From: Thermocrinis ruber
GTDB lineage: Bacteria > Aquificota > Aquificia > Aquificales > Aquificaceae
Direction of reading: 5' to 3'
Length of the DNA stretch: 64,000 nucleotides
Assembly: GCF_000512735.1 (NCBI RefSeq)
Contig: NZ_CP007028.1
Location: forward strand, 992,001 to 1,056,000
The position numbers were made by a program, and so were the translations under genes. Below, in pieces: positions 1-12,402 of this stretch. A model generated the notes under the pieces. That model made no database searches. It was given only the letters and a program-made list of their open reading frames with translations, and was not told the DNA's origin. Positions within the stretch are counted from its first letter, which is position 1; each line of letters opens with the position of its first letter.

Positions 1-389
1 TGAGGAAAGGCTTCATCTGCAAGGGCTGTTCTTATTTCTCTCAAGGCCTTCTCATAGTCTTTTTTTCTAAAATACATCACCCCTAAGTTAAGCCTTGCTT
101 CAGTGAATTTTTTATCCACCTCAAGGGCTCTCTTAAAGACAGACTCCGCCTTCTCATATTCAAAAACCTCCATGTAGGCAATGCCTAAAGCGTTCCAGAC
201 CTTTGGCTCATTTGGCGCCTTCTGAGTGGCTATGAAAAAGTTCGCTATTGCCTCTGAGTAGTTTTTTGCAGATAGGGCAGACATGCCAAGGTCATAGTAG
301 TAAAGCCAGTCTTTAACCTGCCCTTCCTTTGTGGTGGGTGCGCAGGAGAGAAAAAAGACAAACCAGATAAGGATTAACAAAAACCTCAT
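1..389 (-). CDS. TPR-repeat lipoprotein (partial, C-terminus outside window)
   Basis: This reading frame starts with ATG at 387-389 and runs off the left edge, so about 129 residues are visible. It begins with a hydrophobic signal segment and a lipobox (LSCAP), so an outer- or inner-membrane lipoprotein is expected. The rest is helical with at least two tetratricopeptide repeats (NALGIAYMEVFEYEKAESVF and NLGVMYFRKKDYEKALREI). Lipoproteins of this layout include PilF/PilW pilotins, but the visible part does not prove that role. The ATG overlaps the stop of the SPOR gene by 3 nt inside an ATGA, so the two are translationally coupled. Confidence 0.8.
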   Translation of the reverse strand, partial: MRFLLILIWFVFFLSCAPTTKEGQVKDWLYYYDLGMSALSAKNYSEAIANFFIATQKAPNEPKVWNALGIAYMEVFEYEKAESVFKRALEVDKKFTEARLNLGVMYFRKKDYEKALREIRTALADEAFP

Positions 390-973
390 TGCTTGATTAT
401 GGCACCGCCAAAGGTGGCCTTCAACTTAGCTAAAACCTTCTTTGGATCATCAGTCTTTACCCTTACTCTCACCTTATAAAAATTATCCTCGTTCACAATT
501 TCACCCCTGTAGCCCATGCTTTTAGCCTTCTCTAAGGCTCTGTCTGCATTTTCTTTTGAGCTAAAGGCTCCTATCTGTATAACATACTCTTTAACCTCTC
601 CCTTTGGTTTTTCCGCTTGCTTTTCCCGTTTAGCTACTTCCTCCCGAGTTTCCTGCTTTTGAGCTGTTAAGTTTTTTCTCTCTTGGGTTTTCTGAACTTC
701 TTTGGTTTTCTCTTCTTGTATCTTTTGAGCTATTAAGTCTTCCTTCTGTTTTTGTGGTTCAGGTGGAGGAGTTTGCTTTTTCTCCTCTACCTTTGCCTCC
801 TCCTTGGGTTTTCCCTCTTGTTGTGGAGAAGCTGGCTGTGGAGGAGTGGGTTTTACTACCACAGGTGGTGGTGCACTCTCTGGTTTGCTCTCAAGCCATT
901 TATTCAAGCCTACATAGAAGAATATCAAAGCTATTAGAGTTCCCAACAGGATCAATAGCCTTTCTCTTCTCAT
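386..973 (-). CDS. SPOR-domain protein with N-terminal membrane anchor
   Basis: The 195-residue protein has a short basic N-terminus, one membrane segment (about residues 7-23), a long Pro/Lys/Glu/Gln-rich linker (about 30-125) and a C-terminal SPOR domain (about 128-195, starting EYVIQIGAFSSKENA). SPOR domains bind denuded septal peptidoglycan, and this FtsN/DedD-like layout points to a division or cell-wall role at the inner membrane. It sits 12 nt after argS and overlaps the next TPR lipoprotein by ATGA, so argS-SPOR-TPR look co-transcribed. Assignment to FtsN itself cannot be made from sequence alone. Confidence 0.85.
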   Translation of the reverse strand: MRRERLLILLGTLIALIFFYVGLNKWLESKPESAPPPVVVKPTPPQPASPQQEGKPKEEAKVEEKKQTPPPEPQKQKEDLIAQKIQEEKTKEVQKTQERKNLTAQKQETREEVAKREKQAEKPKGEVKEYVIQIGAFSSKENADRALEKAKSMGYRGEIVNEDNFYKVRVRVKTDDPKKVLAKLKATFGGAIIKQ

Positions 974-985
974 CTTTCCCTCCTT

Positions 986-2641
986 CTACATGCGCTCTGG
1001 TGCATTCACTCCTATTAAGTTTAAACCAACCTTCAAGCCAATCTCAACACCTTTCAAAAGAGATAGCCTACACATCATAACACTTTTATCTTCTACCATT
1101 ACCCTGTGATGATTGTAATAATTATGAAATAGCTTAGCGATTTCTAAAAGGTCATAGACGATTAGGTGGGGGGAAAGGTTGAGCACCGCATCCTTAAGGG
1201 TGTCTTTAAAGAAGAGAAGTTTTTTCATAAGCTCTAGACCTTGCTGATCTTTCATGTGATTTACGTATTCTGTTAAACTCTCTTTATCTGGATCTACGCC
1301 AAACCTCTGGCGCACTTCCCTGAAAACTCCCCTAACGCGGGCGTGGGCATACTGCACATAAAAGACGGGGTTTTCTGCGGTGTTTTGTTTAACAAGGTCT
1401 ATATCAAAATCAAGGGGTGTGTCGGAGCGCTTTGTTAGAAAGATGAACCTAACTGCATCAACGCCAACCTCTTCCAAAAGCTCCCTAAGGGTTATAAACT
1501 CACCGGTTCTCTTTGACATCCTAATTTCCTTTCCACCGGAGAACAGCCTTACCATCTGCACAAATTCCACCTTTAGCCAATCTTCCGGTATGCCAAGGGC
1601 TTTTAGGGCTCCCTTCAATCTTGGGAGATAGCCCCAGTGGTCTGCTCCCCATAGGTTTATAACTTCTTCAAAACCTCGCTCGTACTTGTAATAATGGTAG
1701 GCTATATCTCCCGCAAAGTAGGTGGGAGTGCCATCGGACCTTACCAGAACCCTGTCCTTGTCATCGCCAAAGTTTGAACTCTTGAACCAAAGGGCACCAT
1801 CTTGGGCGTAGGTATAACCCTTCTTTTCCAAGAGCTTTATGACCTTTTCCACAAGCCCCCTCTGGTGGAGGCTCTTTTCGCTGACCCAAAGGTCAAATTC
1901 TACGCCCATAAAGGCAAGGGTTTCTTTTATATCCTCCAACATCCTTTTTACGCCATACTCACCTAACTTCTCTATTGCCTGTTCCTTCTCCCAGCCCAAC
2001 ACCTCTTCTCCAAAGAAGGCTTTAACATCCTTGGCAAGCTCTTTGACGTAATTCCCCTTGTAGCCCTCTTCTTCAAACTTCTGCTTTAATTCTTGGTCCT
2101 CTTTACCAAAGAGCTCATAAACCCTGTAGAGGATAGAAAGTCCAAAGAGATATACCTGGTAGCCTGCGTCGTTTATGTAGTATTCCCTCACCACATCATA
2201 GCCAAAAGCCTTTAGAAGCCTGTATAGGGCGTCTCCCACCACCGCACCCCTGCCATGTCCCAGATGCAAGGGTCCCGTAGGGTTGGCACTAACAAACTCA
2301 ATCTGCAACCTTTTACCCTTTCCTATGTCTTCAAAGTAGTAGTTGGAAGCAAGGCTCAAAAGTTCCCTAAAGCTCTCTTTTATCCGACCTTCCGAGAAGC
2401 GAAAGTTTATGAATCCCCTCAGTGGTTCCGCCTGAAAATCTTCGTTGCTTAGTTCCTTTGCAATTTCCTCTGCGAGGAGATGGGGTGGTTTTTTAAGGTG
2501 TTTTGATAGTAAAAAGCAAACATTTGTAGCAAGGTCTCCAAGATGGCGGTCCTTTGGCTCTTCTATGGTGTAGTTCAAGCCTTCAAGGGAATACTTTTCT
2601 CTGAGGAGGGTTTCCAGCTTTTCTTTTATAAGCTCTTTCAT
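986..2641 (-). CDS. argS: Arginyl-tRNA synthetase
   Basis: A class I aminoacyl-tRNA synthetase of 551 residues that charges tRNA-Arg. It has the N-terminal Add-1-type domain, the HIGH signature as HLGHGRG within ANPTGPLHLGHG, a KMSKS-type loop (IRMSKRTGEF), and the DALR anticodon-binding domain at the C-terminus (FYVQYAHARVRG). Length is normal. ATG at 2641 has no Shine-Dalgarno sequence. Instead a TATACT -10 hexamer (2651-2656, minus) lies 9 nt upstream, which suggests a leaderless transcript. It is divergent from purD, with only 25 nt between the start codons. Confidence 0.97.
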   Translation of the reverse strand: MKELIKEKLETLLREKYSLEGLNYTIEEPKDRHLGDLATNVCFLLSKHLKKPPHLLAEEIAKELSNEDFQAEPLRGFINFRFSEGRIKESFRELLSLASNYYFEDIGKGKRLQIEFVSANPTGPLHLGHGRGAVVGDALYRLLKAFGYDVVREYYINDAGYQVYLFGLSILYRVYELFGKEDQELKQKFEEEGYKGNYVKELAKDVKAFFGEEVLGWEKEQAIEKLGEYGVKRMLEDIKETLAFMGVEFDLWVSEKSLHQRGLVEKVIKLLEKKGYTYAQDGALWFKSSNFGDDKDRVLVRSDGTPTYFAGDIAYHYYKYERGFEEVINLWGADHWGYLPRLKGALKALGIPEDWLKVEFVQMVRLFSGGKEIRMSKRTGEFITLRELLEEVGVDAVRFIFLTKRSDTPLDFDIDLVKQNTAENPVFYVQYAHARVRGVFREVRQRFGVDPDKESLTEYVNHMKDQQGLELMKKLLFFKDTLKDAVLNLSPHLIVYDLLEIAKLFHNYYNHHRVMVEDKSVMMCRLSLLKGVEIGLKVGLNLIGVNAPERM

Positions 2642-4767
<2,126 letters not shown>

Positions 4768-4786
4768 GGTATAAGATTTTAATCTG
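4768..4786. promoter_or_regulatory. Overlapping divergent promoters (dehydrogenase / small ORF-kdsB)
   Basis: Nineteen nucleotides separate the dehydrogenase ATG (minus) from the ATG of a 27-codon ORF (plus). TAAAAT (4776-4781, minus) lies 8 nt before the minus start. TATAAG (4770-4775, plus) lies 11 nt before the plus start. The arrangement is like those at 2642-2666 and 21060-21077. Confidence 0.5.
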
Positions 4787-6769
<1,983 letters not shown>

Positions 6770-6772
6770 GTC

Positions 6773-7801
6773 TTACCTCCTTTCAAGTTCTTGGCTAATT
6801 ATTTTTGCTATGTTTAAAAAGGCTTTTGCGGACGCAGATTCTGGATAGCTCTCTACCACTGGCACTCCCGTGTCGGAGGTTTCCGAAACCTCCGGCTCTA
6901 TGGGGATAGAACCTAAAACGTTCAGGCCGTAGGCTTGGGCAAAACCAAGCACCCTTCCCTTTCCAAAAATGTAGTATTTGTTGCCAGTTTCTGGGCATAC
7001 AAAGTATGCCATGTTTTCTATAACTCCGAGCACGGGCACGCCCACCTCCTTGAACATAACCACCGCCTTTTTCACGTCCGCAAGGGCTACATCCTGAGGA
7101 GTTGTTACCACGATTGCACCGTCCATCTCCACCGTTTGGGCAAGGGTCAGTTGCACATCGCCCGTGCCTGGTGGCAAGTCCAAAACCAAAAAGTCCAAAC
7201 TGCCCCACTTCACATCAAAGAGAAATTGCATCAGTGCCTTCATGAGCATAGGACCGCGCCATATTAAGGGTGTATCCTCGGAGGGTAGCAAAAAGCCTAT
7301 GGACATGACCTTCATTCCATATTTTTCTATGGGGATGATCCGCTGGAAGGCATCCACCTCCACCTTTTGGTTTTTTATGCCAAGCATGGTGGGCACGCTG
7401 GGTCCGTAGATGTCTGCGTCCAAAAGTCCCACCTTGTAGCCAAGTTTGGAAAAGGCAACCGCCAAATTGACCGCCACGGTGGATTTACCCACACCACCCT
7501 TTCCACTGCCCACCACGATGAGATGCTTTATACCGGGCAGTCTTCTTCTCTGAAAGGCTGGGCTTTGCTGGGGAGGGGGAGTCATGTCCGCAAACCTGAC
7601 CCTTACCTCTCCTATGCCCTCCACTTCCTTTAAAGCTTGCATAGCCTTTTCCCTTATCTCCGACTCTAAAGTTCTATCCGGTAGCATGAATATAACCTCA
7701 AGGACATTTCCCACCAACCTTATATCCTTCACAAGTTCAGAGAGCTTTTTGTTAGCCACCGTCTGATTGGCAAGCGTATCCATTATCTCTTTTACCGCCA
7801 T
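6773..7801 (-). CDS. mrp: Mrp/ApbC-type iron-sulfur carrier P-loop ATPase
   Basis: A protein of 342 residues with an N-terminal MIP18/DUF59 domain (about 1-75) and a deviant Walker A P-loop (SGKGGVGKST, about 98-108), then DADIYGPS and the DLPPGTGD segment, all typical of Mrp/NBP35 scaffold proteins that deliver Fe-S clusters. The usual C-x-x-C cluster site reads CPET (Cys near residue 270), so its second cysteine is missing. ATG 7801 was chosen over 7861 because GTGGAGG lies 5 nt upstream and the family starts here. The iscS-like gene follows after 3 nt. Confidence 0.92.
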   Translation of the reverse strand: MAVKEIMDTLANQTVANKKLSELVKDIRLVGNVLEVIFMLPDRTLESEIREKAMQALKEVEGIGEVRVRFADMTPPPQQSPAFQRRRLPGIKHLIVVGSGKGGVGKSTVAVNLAVAFSKLGYKVGLLDADIYGPSVPTMLGIKNQKVEVDAFQRIIPIEKYGMKVMSIGFLLPSEDTPLIWRGPMLMKALMQFLFDVKWGSLDFLVLDLPPGTGDVQLTLAQTVEMDGAIVVTTPQDVALADVKKAVVMFKEVGVPVLGVIENMAYFVCPETGNKYYIFGKGRVLGFAQAYGLNVLGSIPIEPEVSETSDTGVPVVESYPESASAKAFLNIAKIISQELERR

Positions 7802-7860
7802 TTTTACCTCCACAATCACAATATAATTTATAATTGGAAAAACCGTTATGAGCTTTCTCA
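7802..7860. promoter_or_regulatory. Divergent mrp / exonuclease promoter region
   Basis: This 59-nt AT-rich spacer holds a Shine-Dalgarno sequence (GGAGG, minus) for mrp and candidate minus -10 hexamers (TATATT or TATAAA) around 7820-7835. No convincing promoter for the plus-strand exonuclease is seen apart from a weak TTATGA near 7846-7851. Confidence 0.35.
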
Positions 7861-8493
7861 ATGAACTTAACTGAGCTAAAGAGATGGTTCTACAGAAAGC
7901 TCTACAAGGAAAGCTTTGATGCTTTTAACTGGGAAATAGACCTCAATAAGCCCGTAAAAGAACACTGCTTTGTTGTCTTTGATACAGAAACCACGGGAAC
8001 AGACCTCAAGAGGGCTAAGGTTCTCAGCATAGGTGCCTTCCGCTTGCAAGGGCTAACTTTAAAGTTCTCCGACACATTAAACCTAAAGCTTAACATCTCT
8101 ATGGACACCTTAGAGAGCATAAAGGTGCACGGAATAACTCCGGAGGATCTAAAGGAGGGAGTTTCTCCTAAGGAAGCCTGCGAGAGGTTTCTTGAGTTTT
8201 CCAAGGGTTGCCTTTTGGTGGGCTACTTTGTAGATATAGACATTGCGGTTATGAGAAACCTAATAAAAAATGCCTGCAACGGTGCCTTCTATCCTTACCA
8301 CTTGGATGTGATAGACCTGCTCTCCGATAAGGACCAAATACCCACCCTGGAGGAGCTTACCAAGAGGTTAAATTTACCCACATCCAACCTTCACGATGCC
8401 CTTGAGGATGCATACATGACTTCCCTTATTTTTATGAAGCTAATTAAAAGATTTCAAAACCATAGGGTTAAAGAACTACCGTTAAAAGCTTAA
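7861..8493 (+). CDS. DnaQ-like 3'-5' exonuclease (DEDDh)
   Basis: A 210-residue RNase H-fold exonuclease. ExoI motif is FDTETTG (Asp and Glu metal ligands), ExoII lies around VGYFVDIDIAVM, and ExoIII has the His-Asp pair in HDALEDAYM, giving the DEDDh set. An N-terminal extension of about 35 residues precedes the domain. It could be a polymerase III epsilon-like proofreader or a stand-alone exonuclease; no polymerase domain is attached. It is divergent from mrp. Confidence 0.88.
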   Translation: MNLTELKRWFYRKLYKESFDAFNWEIDLNKPVKEHCFVVFDTETTGTDLKRAKVLSIGAFRLQGLTLKFSDTLNLKLNISMDTLESIKVHGITPEDLKEGVSPKEACERFLEFSKGCLLVGYFVDIDIAVMRNLIKNACNGAFYPYHLDVIDLLSDKDQIPTLEELTKRLNLPTSNLHDALEDAYMTSLIFMKLIKRFQNHRVKELPLKA

Positions 8494-8501
8494 ACAGCGC
8501 T

Positions 8502-8507
8502 TATAAT
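8502..8507 (+). promoter_or_regulatory. -10 element of the polyprenyl synthase gene
   Basis: TATAAT lies 9 nt before ATG 8517, in the 23-nt gap after the exonuclease gene. With no ribosome-binding site in between, a leaderless or nearly leaderless transcript is inferred. Confidence 0.55.
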
Positions 8508-8516
8508 TTTCCTTAG

Positions 8517-9419
8517 ATGTTGGAGCTTAGTCAGTTTAACCAGTTTATGCTTGATTACTTGGACCCGGAGATAAAGCTCGTAGAGGATGTGGGAAGACAC
8601 ATACTCTCTGCGGGTGGAAAAAGGCTCAGACCTTTGCTTATGATGGAAGTTTGCAGAATGCTGGGAGGAGATGTGGAAAGGGTGGTTCCTTTGGCGGTGG
8701 GCATAGAATACATACACATGGCTTCTTTGCTCCATGACGATGTGGTGGATGGTGCACATACTCGGAGGGGAAGACCTTCCGCAAACGTTCTCTTTGGCAA
8801 TCAGGCGGTAGTTCTTGGGGGAGACTACTTTTACGCAAAAGCCCTTTGGCTTTATGCCAATTACGGCAACCTTCAGGCGGTGGAGATGGTCAGTCGGGCA
8901 GTTATGCACATGTCCCAATCTCAGCTTTTGGAGCTTTTATCCCTCGGAAAACTCATCTCAGAAGAGGAATACTTCAGAATTATAGATGGCAAGACGGGTG
9001 CCCTCTTTGGGGCAAGCATGGGCGTGGGTGCCCTAATGGCGGAAAGTCCTCTTGCGGAGGAGTTTTACCAGATGGGCTTAAAAGTTGGCAGGGCGTTCCA
9101 ACTTATAGATGATGCTTTAGATTACTCCTCTTCGGAGGAACGCCTCGGAAAGCCTGTGGGCAACGACCTGAGGGATGGCAAATGCACCTACCCCTTACTT
9201 TCTGTTCTGGACCACTTAGACAAGCAGTGGGTTTTGGAAAGGTTTGGCAAGGGAAACACAGAGGAGCTAAGGGAAAGGGTGGTTTTGCTGGGTGGCGTGG
9301 AAAACACAAAAAAACGGGCAGAGGAGGAAATCGCACCGGTTTTGGAGTTTGTTGGTAAGTTTGAAAACAGCCAAGCCCTCCTCCAGCTCATTAAAGGTAT
9401 AGTGAATAGGGATCACTGA
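8517..9419 (+). CDS. Trans-polyprenyl diphosphate synthase
   Basis: A 300-residue isoprenyl synthase that condenses isopentenyl diphosphate with an allylic primer to make a long-chain tail, probably for the respiratory quinone. It has the first Asp-rich motif LLHDDVVD with following RRGRPSAN, GDYFYAKA, GKTGALF, and the second Asp-rich motif QLIDDALDY. Small residues versus bulky ones before the first motif set chain length. Here the residues around IEYIHMASLLHDD suggest a long product, close to IspB-type octaprenyl synthase. It ends 1 nt before the convergent adaptor gene. Confidence 0.93.
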   Translation: MLELSQFNQFMLDYLDPEIKLVEDVGRHILSAGGKRLRPLLMMEVCRMLGGDVERVVPLAVGIEYIHMASLLHDDVVDGAHTRRGRPSANVLFGNQAVVLGGDYFYAKALWLYANYGNLQAVEMVSRAVMHMSQSQLLELLSLGKLISEEEYFRIIDGKTGALFGASMGVGALMAESPLAEEFYQMGLKVGRAFQLIDDALDYSSSEERLGKPVGNDLRDGKCTYPLLSVLDHLDKQWVLERFGKGNTEELRERVVLLGGVENTKKRAEEEIAPVLEFVGKFENSQALLQLIKGIVNRDH

Positions 9420-9420
9420 A

Positions 9421-9915
9421 CTAATCTTCCGAGAGGATGAGCAAAAGGTGGGGTGAGAGGGTCCCGTTTATGAAGGATTGCTCTCTAACAAAGACCTTCT
9501 TTACAACGCCACTGGTGGGTGCCCTTATTTGGCAGTATTCTATGAGCTTTTCCACTCCCTTTAGCTCCGCCTCAAGGGAAAGATAGGTTGCCCTTTCTCT
9601 CTCATACCGGTTTTTCCAGTCTTCATACTCGCTCTTTGAGAGGAGCCCCCTGTTGTATAGCTCCTCATACCTCTTAAAATCTCTCTCCGTCTTTTCAAGC
9701 TTGAGCCTTTGTGCCTCCAACTGGGCGGTTAGCCTCTCCTTTTCTGCCAAGTAAAGGTCTGGGTTTATCTCTACCAAGGGTTGGTCCTTCTTTACCCTTT
9801 GACCCTCCTTTACATAAACCTTCTTTACCGCACCTTTCACTATGGCATACACGTTCACCTCTTGAGAAAAGCCAAGGGAAAATACCAAAAAGCTAATTAG
9901 GCTTAACAAAACCAT
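9421..9915 (-). CDS. Short HlyD/RND-type periplasmic adaptor
   Basis: A 164-residue secreted protein. The N-terminus is a signal peptide (about 1-18), followed by one half of a lipoyl-like domain (VKKVYVKEGQRVKKDQPL), a coiled-coil hairpin (about 60-120, charged heptads), and the second lipoyl half (IRAPTSGVVKKVFV). The beta-barrel and membrane-proximal domains found in normal 300-400-residue adaptors are absent. It overlaps the TolC-like gene by 23 nt, and the pump it would serve is not in the window. Confidence 0.82.
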   Translation of the reverse strand: MVLLSLISFLVFSLGFSQEVNVYAIVKGAVKKVYVKEGQRVKKDQPLVEINPDLYLAEKERLTAQLEAQRLKLEKTERDFKRYEELYNRGLLSKSEYEDWKNRYERERATYLSLEAELKGVEKLIEYCQIRAPTSGVVKKVFVREQSFINGTLSPHLLLILSED

Positions 9916-11173
9916 GGCGATCCTCCAAAGCTAAAAAGGGGTCTAAACCTACCAAACTGTACAGCTTGGCAAGAAAGAGCATGATCTCATACTTTACCTT
10001 CATTATCTCCATCTCCGCCTCCGTTTTTTCAGCCATGGCATAACCCAAATCAAAGGCAAGCTCCAGCTCATACTCAGACCTCCTTAAGGTAAGGTTCTCC
10101 TCCGCATATTTACCCTTTGCCAATACATAATCCAGTTTGGAAAGCAGATAAGAGTATTCGTAATCGGCAGAATTTACCAAAAGCTCCAACTCTTTCAGGC
10201 TATCCTCTATCTCCACAAGGACGCCTCTTTTCTGGTTTTCCAGCTCAATAAGATTAAAGGGAGTTGATAGGTCAAAGAGGAGCAAAAAGACTTCTATCCC
10301 CGCCCGCCAGCCGGTCTGATTGTATGCCCTTGTCTGAGGCATCCCCGTTCTTATGCTGTTTCCCACCTCACCCCTGAGCTGGACCCTTAAGTCAAAAAGG
10401 TTGTTGGCTTCCTTTAACCTCTCCTCATAGAGGGCAAGGTTTATTCTTTTTATGGTCAGCAGTGGGCTGTTTTCTATGCCAACTTTTAAGAGTTTTTCCT
10501 TATCAAGGCTTCCCCTCTTTGGCTCAAAGGATAGTCTCTCTAAGGTGATATACTCATCCATCTTAAGTCCCACCAGCTTTTTTATACGGTATAAGGTTCG
10601 GTTGTATTCGAACTGTGCCCTTCTGAGCTCCGCCCTCTTGTCCCTATAAACCATCTCCAACCTGGCAACCTCCACATCCGTTGCCAAACCCAATTCCTTT
10701 CTCTGAACCGCCCGGTCAAACCTCACATAGGCTATTGCCATCTCTTCCCTTTTGACCTCCGTGAGTTTTTCCCAAAGGCTTGCTTGGGCAAAAAGTTCCA
10801 AGAGCTTTATCTTAAGATCCCTTTCCAACTGCCTTTTAACCTCCCTTTGGGCTTGTGCCCTCAGCTTGGCAGACCTTATCCTTGGTAGGGTCTTTCTGTA
10901 TTCATACAGAACGCTAACAAAGCTCACGCCAAAGGGCTTTTCCCATTCTTCGCTTTTAGAGTTGTATATTAGCCCCGCACCCAAAACTGCCCTCGGCATA
11001 AAAAAGAGTTTGGATTCAGTTTCCCTGGCGTCCAAGCTATCCAGTTCAAGGATCGCCCTCTTTATATCCGGGTTGTTTTTAAGAGCCAGCTCGTAAGCCT
11101 TGTTTAGGTCAAGTTTTATGGCTTCCTGCGTCCAGCATAAGGAGACAAAAAGCAAAAGAAGAAGAAAGCTCAT
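9893..11173 (-). CDS. TolC-family outer membrane efflux protein
   Basis: A 426-residue protein with a signal peptide (LLLLFVSLCWTQ) and the duplicated long-helix organisation of TolC (LNKAYELALKNNPDIKRA, and a second half from about residue 215). It would form the outer-membrane/periplasmic tunnel of a tripartite exporter. It overlaps the preceding thioredoxin-like gene by 4 nt (ATGA) and the following short adaptor gene by 23 nt, so the three form one operon. Confidence 0.9.
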   Translation of the reverse strand: MSFLLLLLFVSLCWTQEAIKLDLNKAYELALKNNPDIKRAILELDSLDARETESKLFFMPRAVLGAGLIYNSKSEEWEKPFGVSFVSVLYEYRKTLPRIRSAKLRAQAQREVKRQLERDLKIKLLELFAQASLWEKLTEVKREEMAIAYVRFDRAVQRKELGLATDVEVARLEMVYRDKRAELRRAQFEYNRTLYRIKKLVGLKMDEYITLERLSFEPKRGSLDKEKLLKVGIENSPLLTIKRINLALYEERLKEANNLFDLRVQLRGEVGNSIRTGMPQTRAYNQTGWRAGIEVFLLLFDLSTPFNLIELENQKRGVLVEIEDSLKELELLVNSADYEYSYLLSKLDYVLAKGKYAEENLTLRRSEYELELAFDLGYAMAEKTEAEMEIMKVKYEIMLFLAKLYSLVGLDPFLALEDRHGFVKPN

Positions 11174-11670
11174 TTTTTATTTTCCCTGAGAAAATTCACA
11201 AGGTTGACCCTCTTGTAATGCTCTTCCACCACCCACCTACCTATTAGCAAAAACTCCCTTGGTTCTATATAACCGGGCACCTTGGCTATCACATTGCCGT
11301 TTTTGTCTAAAAACATAAACACTGGTGTTAGTCTTACGCCATGCTTTAGGGCAAACTGCCTTTCTGTGGTCTTTTTACCATCAAAATCCACCACCTCCAG
11401 ACTGCCCCTTATGTCAATTTCCACCATGTTGAAGTGCTTTGTGTAATAGCTCTGAACTTGACTGTCCTGAAAGGTCACCCTTCTCATCTTATCGCAGAAG
11501 GGACAACCTTCCTGATGGAACATTATGAAGAGATACTTTCCCGCCTTTGTGGATTCTTCTAAGTCTTCCTTTAAATTCAAAAAGGAAGGTTTGAGAAAGG
11601 GTATGGGTGCAGTAAAGGCCAATCCAAAGAAGAGTAGCAAAAGTAAGATCGTAAAACTTTTCCTTTTCAT
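11170..11670 (-). CDS. Periplasmic thioredoxin-fold protein (SoxW-like)
   Basis: A 166-residue protein with a hydrophobic N-terminal signal/anchor and a thioredoxin fold of the SoxW/thioredoxin_7 type. The active-site pair is GCPFC (FHQEGCPFCDKMRR), with the cis-Pro region VRLTPVFMFLDKNG. It probably reduces or isomerises disulfides outside the cytoplasm. It is the first gene of the thioredoxin-TolC-adaptor operon. An AT-rich promoter-like stretch (TTTATAAATTTATAAAAC) lies directly before the start. Confidence 0.88.
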   Translation of the reverse strand: MKRKSFTILLLLLFFGLAFTAPIPFLKPSFLNLKEDLEESTKAGKYLFIMFHQEGCPFCDKMRRVTFQDSQVQSYYTKHFNMVEIDIRGSLEVVDFDGKKTTERQFALKHGVRLTPVFMFLDKNGNVIAKVPGYIEPREFLLIGRWVVEEHYKRVNLVNFLRENKK

Positions 11671-11851
11671 GTTTTATAAATTTATAAAGAGTTTGGACAA
11701 AAGGATGCTCGTGTTTGTTCCCTTATTTCAAAGCCTCTCCAAAGGTGACAGTAGATATAAGCTACTCATAGTCTTTGTCCCAAGGGCGGATTTCAGCATA
11801 TCCCCTTTGGAGAGGAAAAGGGAAAGGTTAAAAAAGGAGCAGTCAGAGAAC
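11671..11851. other. Intergenic stretch between dcd and the thioredoxin-like gene
   Basis: This 181-nt gap lies between two minus-strand genes. At its left end are two TATAAA-like elements (11672-11690, minus) that may be the promoter of the thioredoxin operon. A plus-strand 63-codon ORF (11704-11893) crosses it and the 3' end of dcd, but has no support as a gene. Nothing else is evident. Confidence 0.5.
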
Positions 11852-12397
11852 CTATGGTTTAGAATCTGTGCCAAAATCCACGAAGATCTTTGAGGGCGTG
11901 GCACCCCTCTGTCCAAAGTATTTACCCCTGTATGGTCTTTCTGCGGGTTGGTCTAATTTCGCCAGCACAATCTGGCATATCTTCATTCCTTTGTAAAGCT
12001 TTATGGGTACGCTATTGGCATTGTATAGCTCAAGGGTGATCTGTCCCTCAAAGCCTGCATCTACCCATCCTGCGTTTTCAATGAAGAGTCCCAGCCTTCC
12101 CAAAGAGGATCTACCCTCCACAAAAGCAGTAATGTCCTCCGGTAGCCTTATATACTCCAAAGTAGTGGCAAGTAAAAAAGACTTTGGCTCTATGACTATA
12201 CCCTCTTCAGGAATAGTCCTTCTCTCCACGGGCAATACTCCCGCCTTAACGTCTATAAAATCCACCCTGTAAAAAATCACATCTTCTCCAAGGGTAAGGT
12301 CTATGGAGGATGCCTGAATGTTTTCCTCCTTGAGTGGCTCTATGCTAAGCCTTCCTTCCTGTATGAGCCTTTTTATGCTTCTGTCGGACAAAATCAT
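11852..12397 (-). CDS. dcd: dCTP deaminase
   Basis: A trimeric dUTPase-fold enzyme of 181 residues that converts dCTP to dUTP for thymidylate synthesis; some relatives also hydrolyse dUTP. Signatures are ASSIDLTLG, EGRSSLGRLGLF, the AGWVDAGFEGQITLEL catalytic segment and a C-terminal RYFGQ-like RGKYFGQRGA. I prefer ATG 12397 (MILSDRSI) over the TTG at 12406, because the family begins at this methionine. The gene starts 10 nt after the 3' end of tRNA-Leu(UAA), so it may be released from a common transcript by tRNA processing. Confidence 0.94.
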   Translation of the reverse strand: MILSDRSIKRLIQEGRLSIEPLKEENIQASSIDLTLGEDVIFYRVDFIDVKAGVLPVERRTIPEEGIVIEPKSFLLATTLEYIRLPEDITAFVEGRSSLGRLGLFIENAGWVDAGFEGQITLELYNANSVPIKLYKGMKICQIVLAKLDQPAERPYRGKYFGQRGATPSKIFVDFGTDSKP

Positions 12398-12402
12398 CTC
12401 TT

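Noticed and set aside
754-1080. Plus-strand Pro/Leu-rich ORFs opposite the SPOR gene.
   Set aside because: They mirror the Pro/Lys-rich linker of the SPOR protein on the other strand; no start signals or family features.
11704-11893. A 63-codon plus-strand ORF between dcd and the thioredoxin-like gene (starting MLVFVPLFQSL).
   Set aside because: No ribosome-binding site, no promoter, overlaps the 3' end of dcd in antisense, and it resembles no family. Probably chance.
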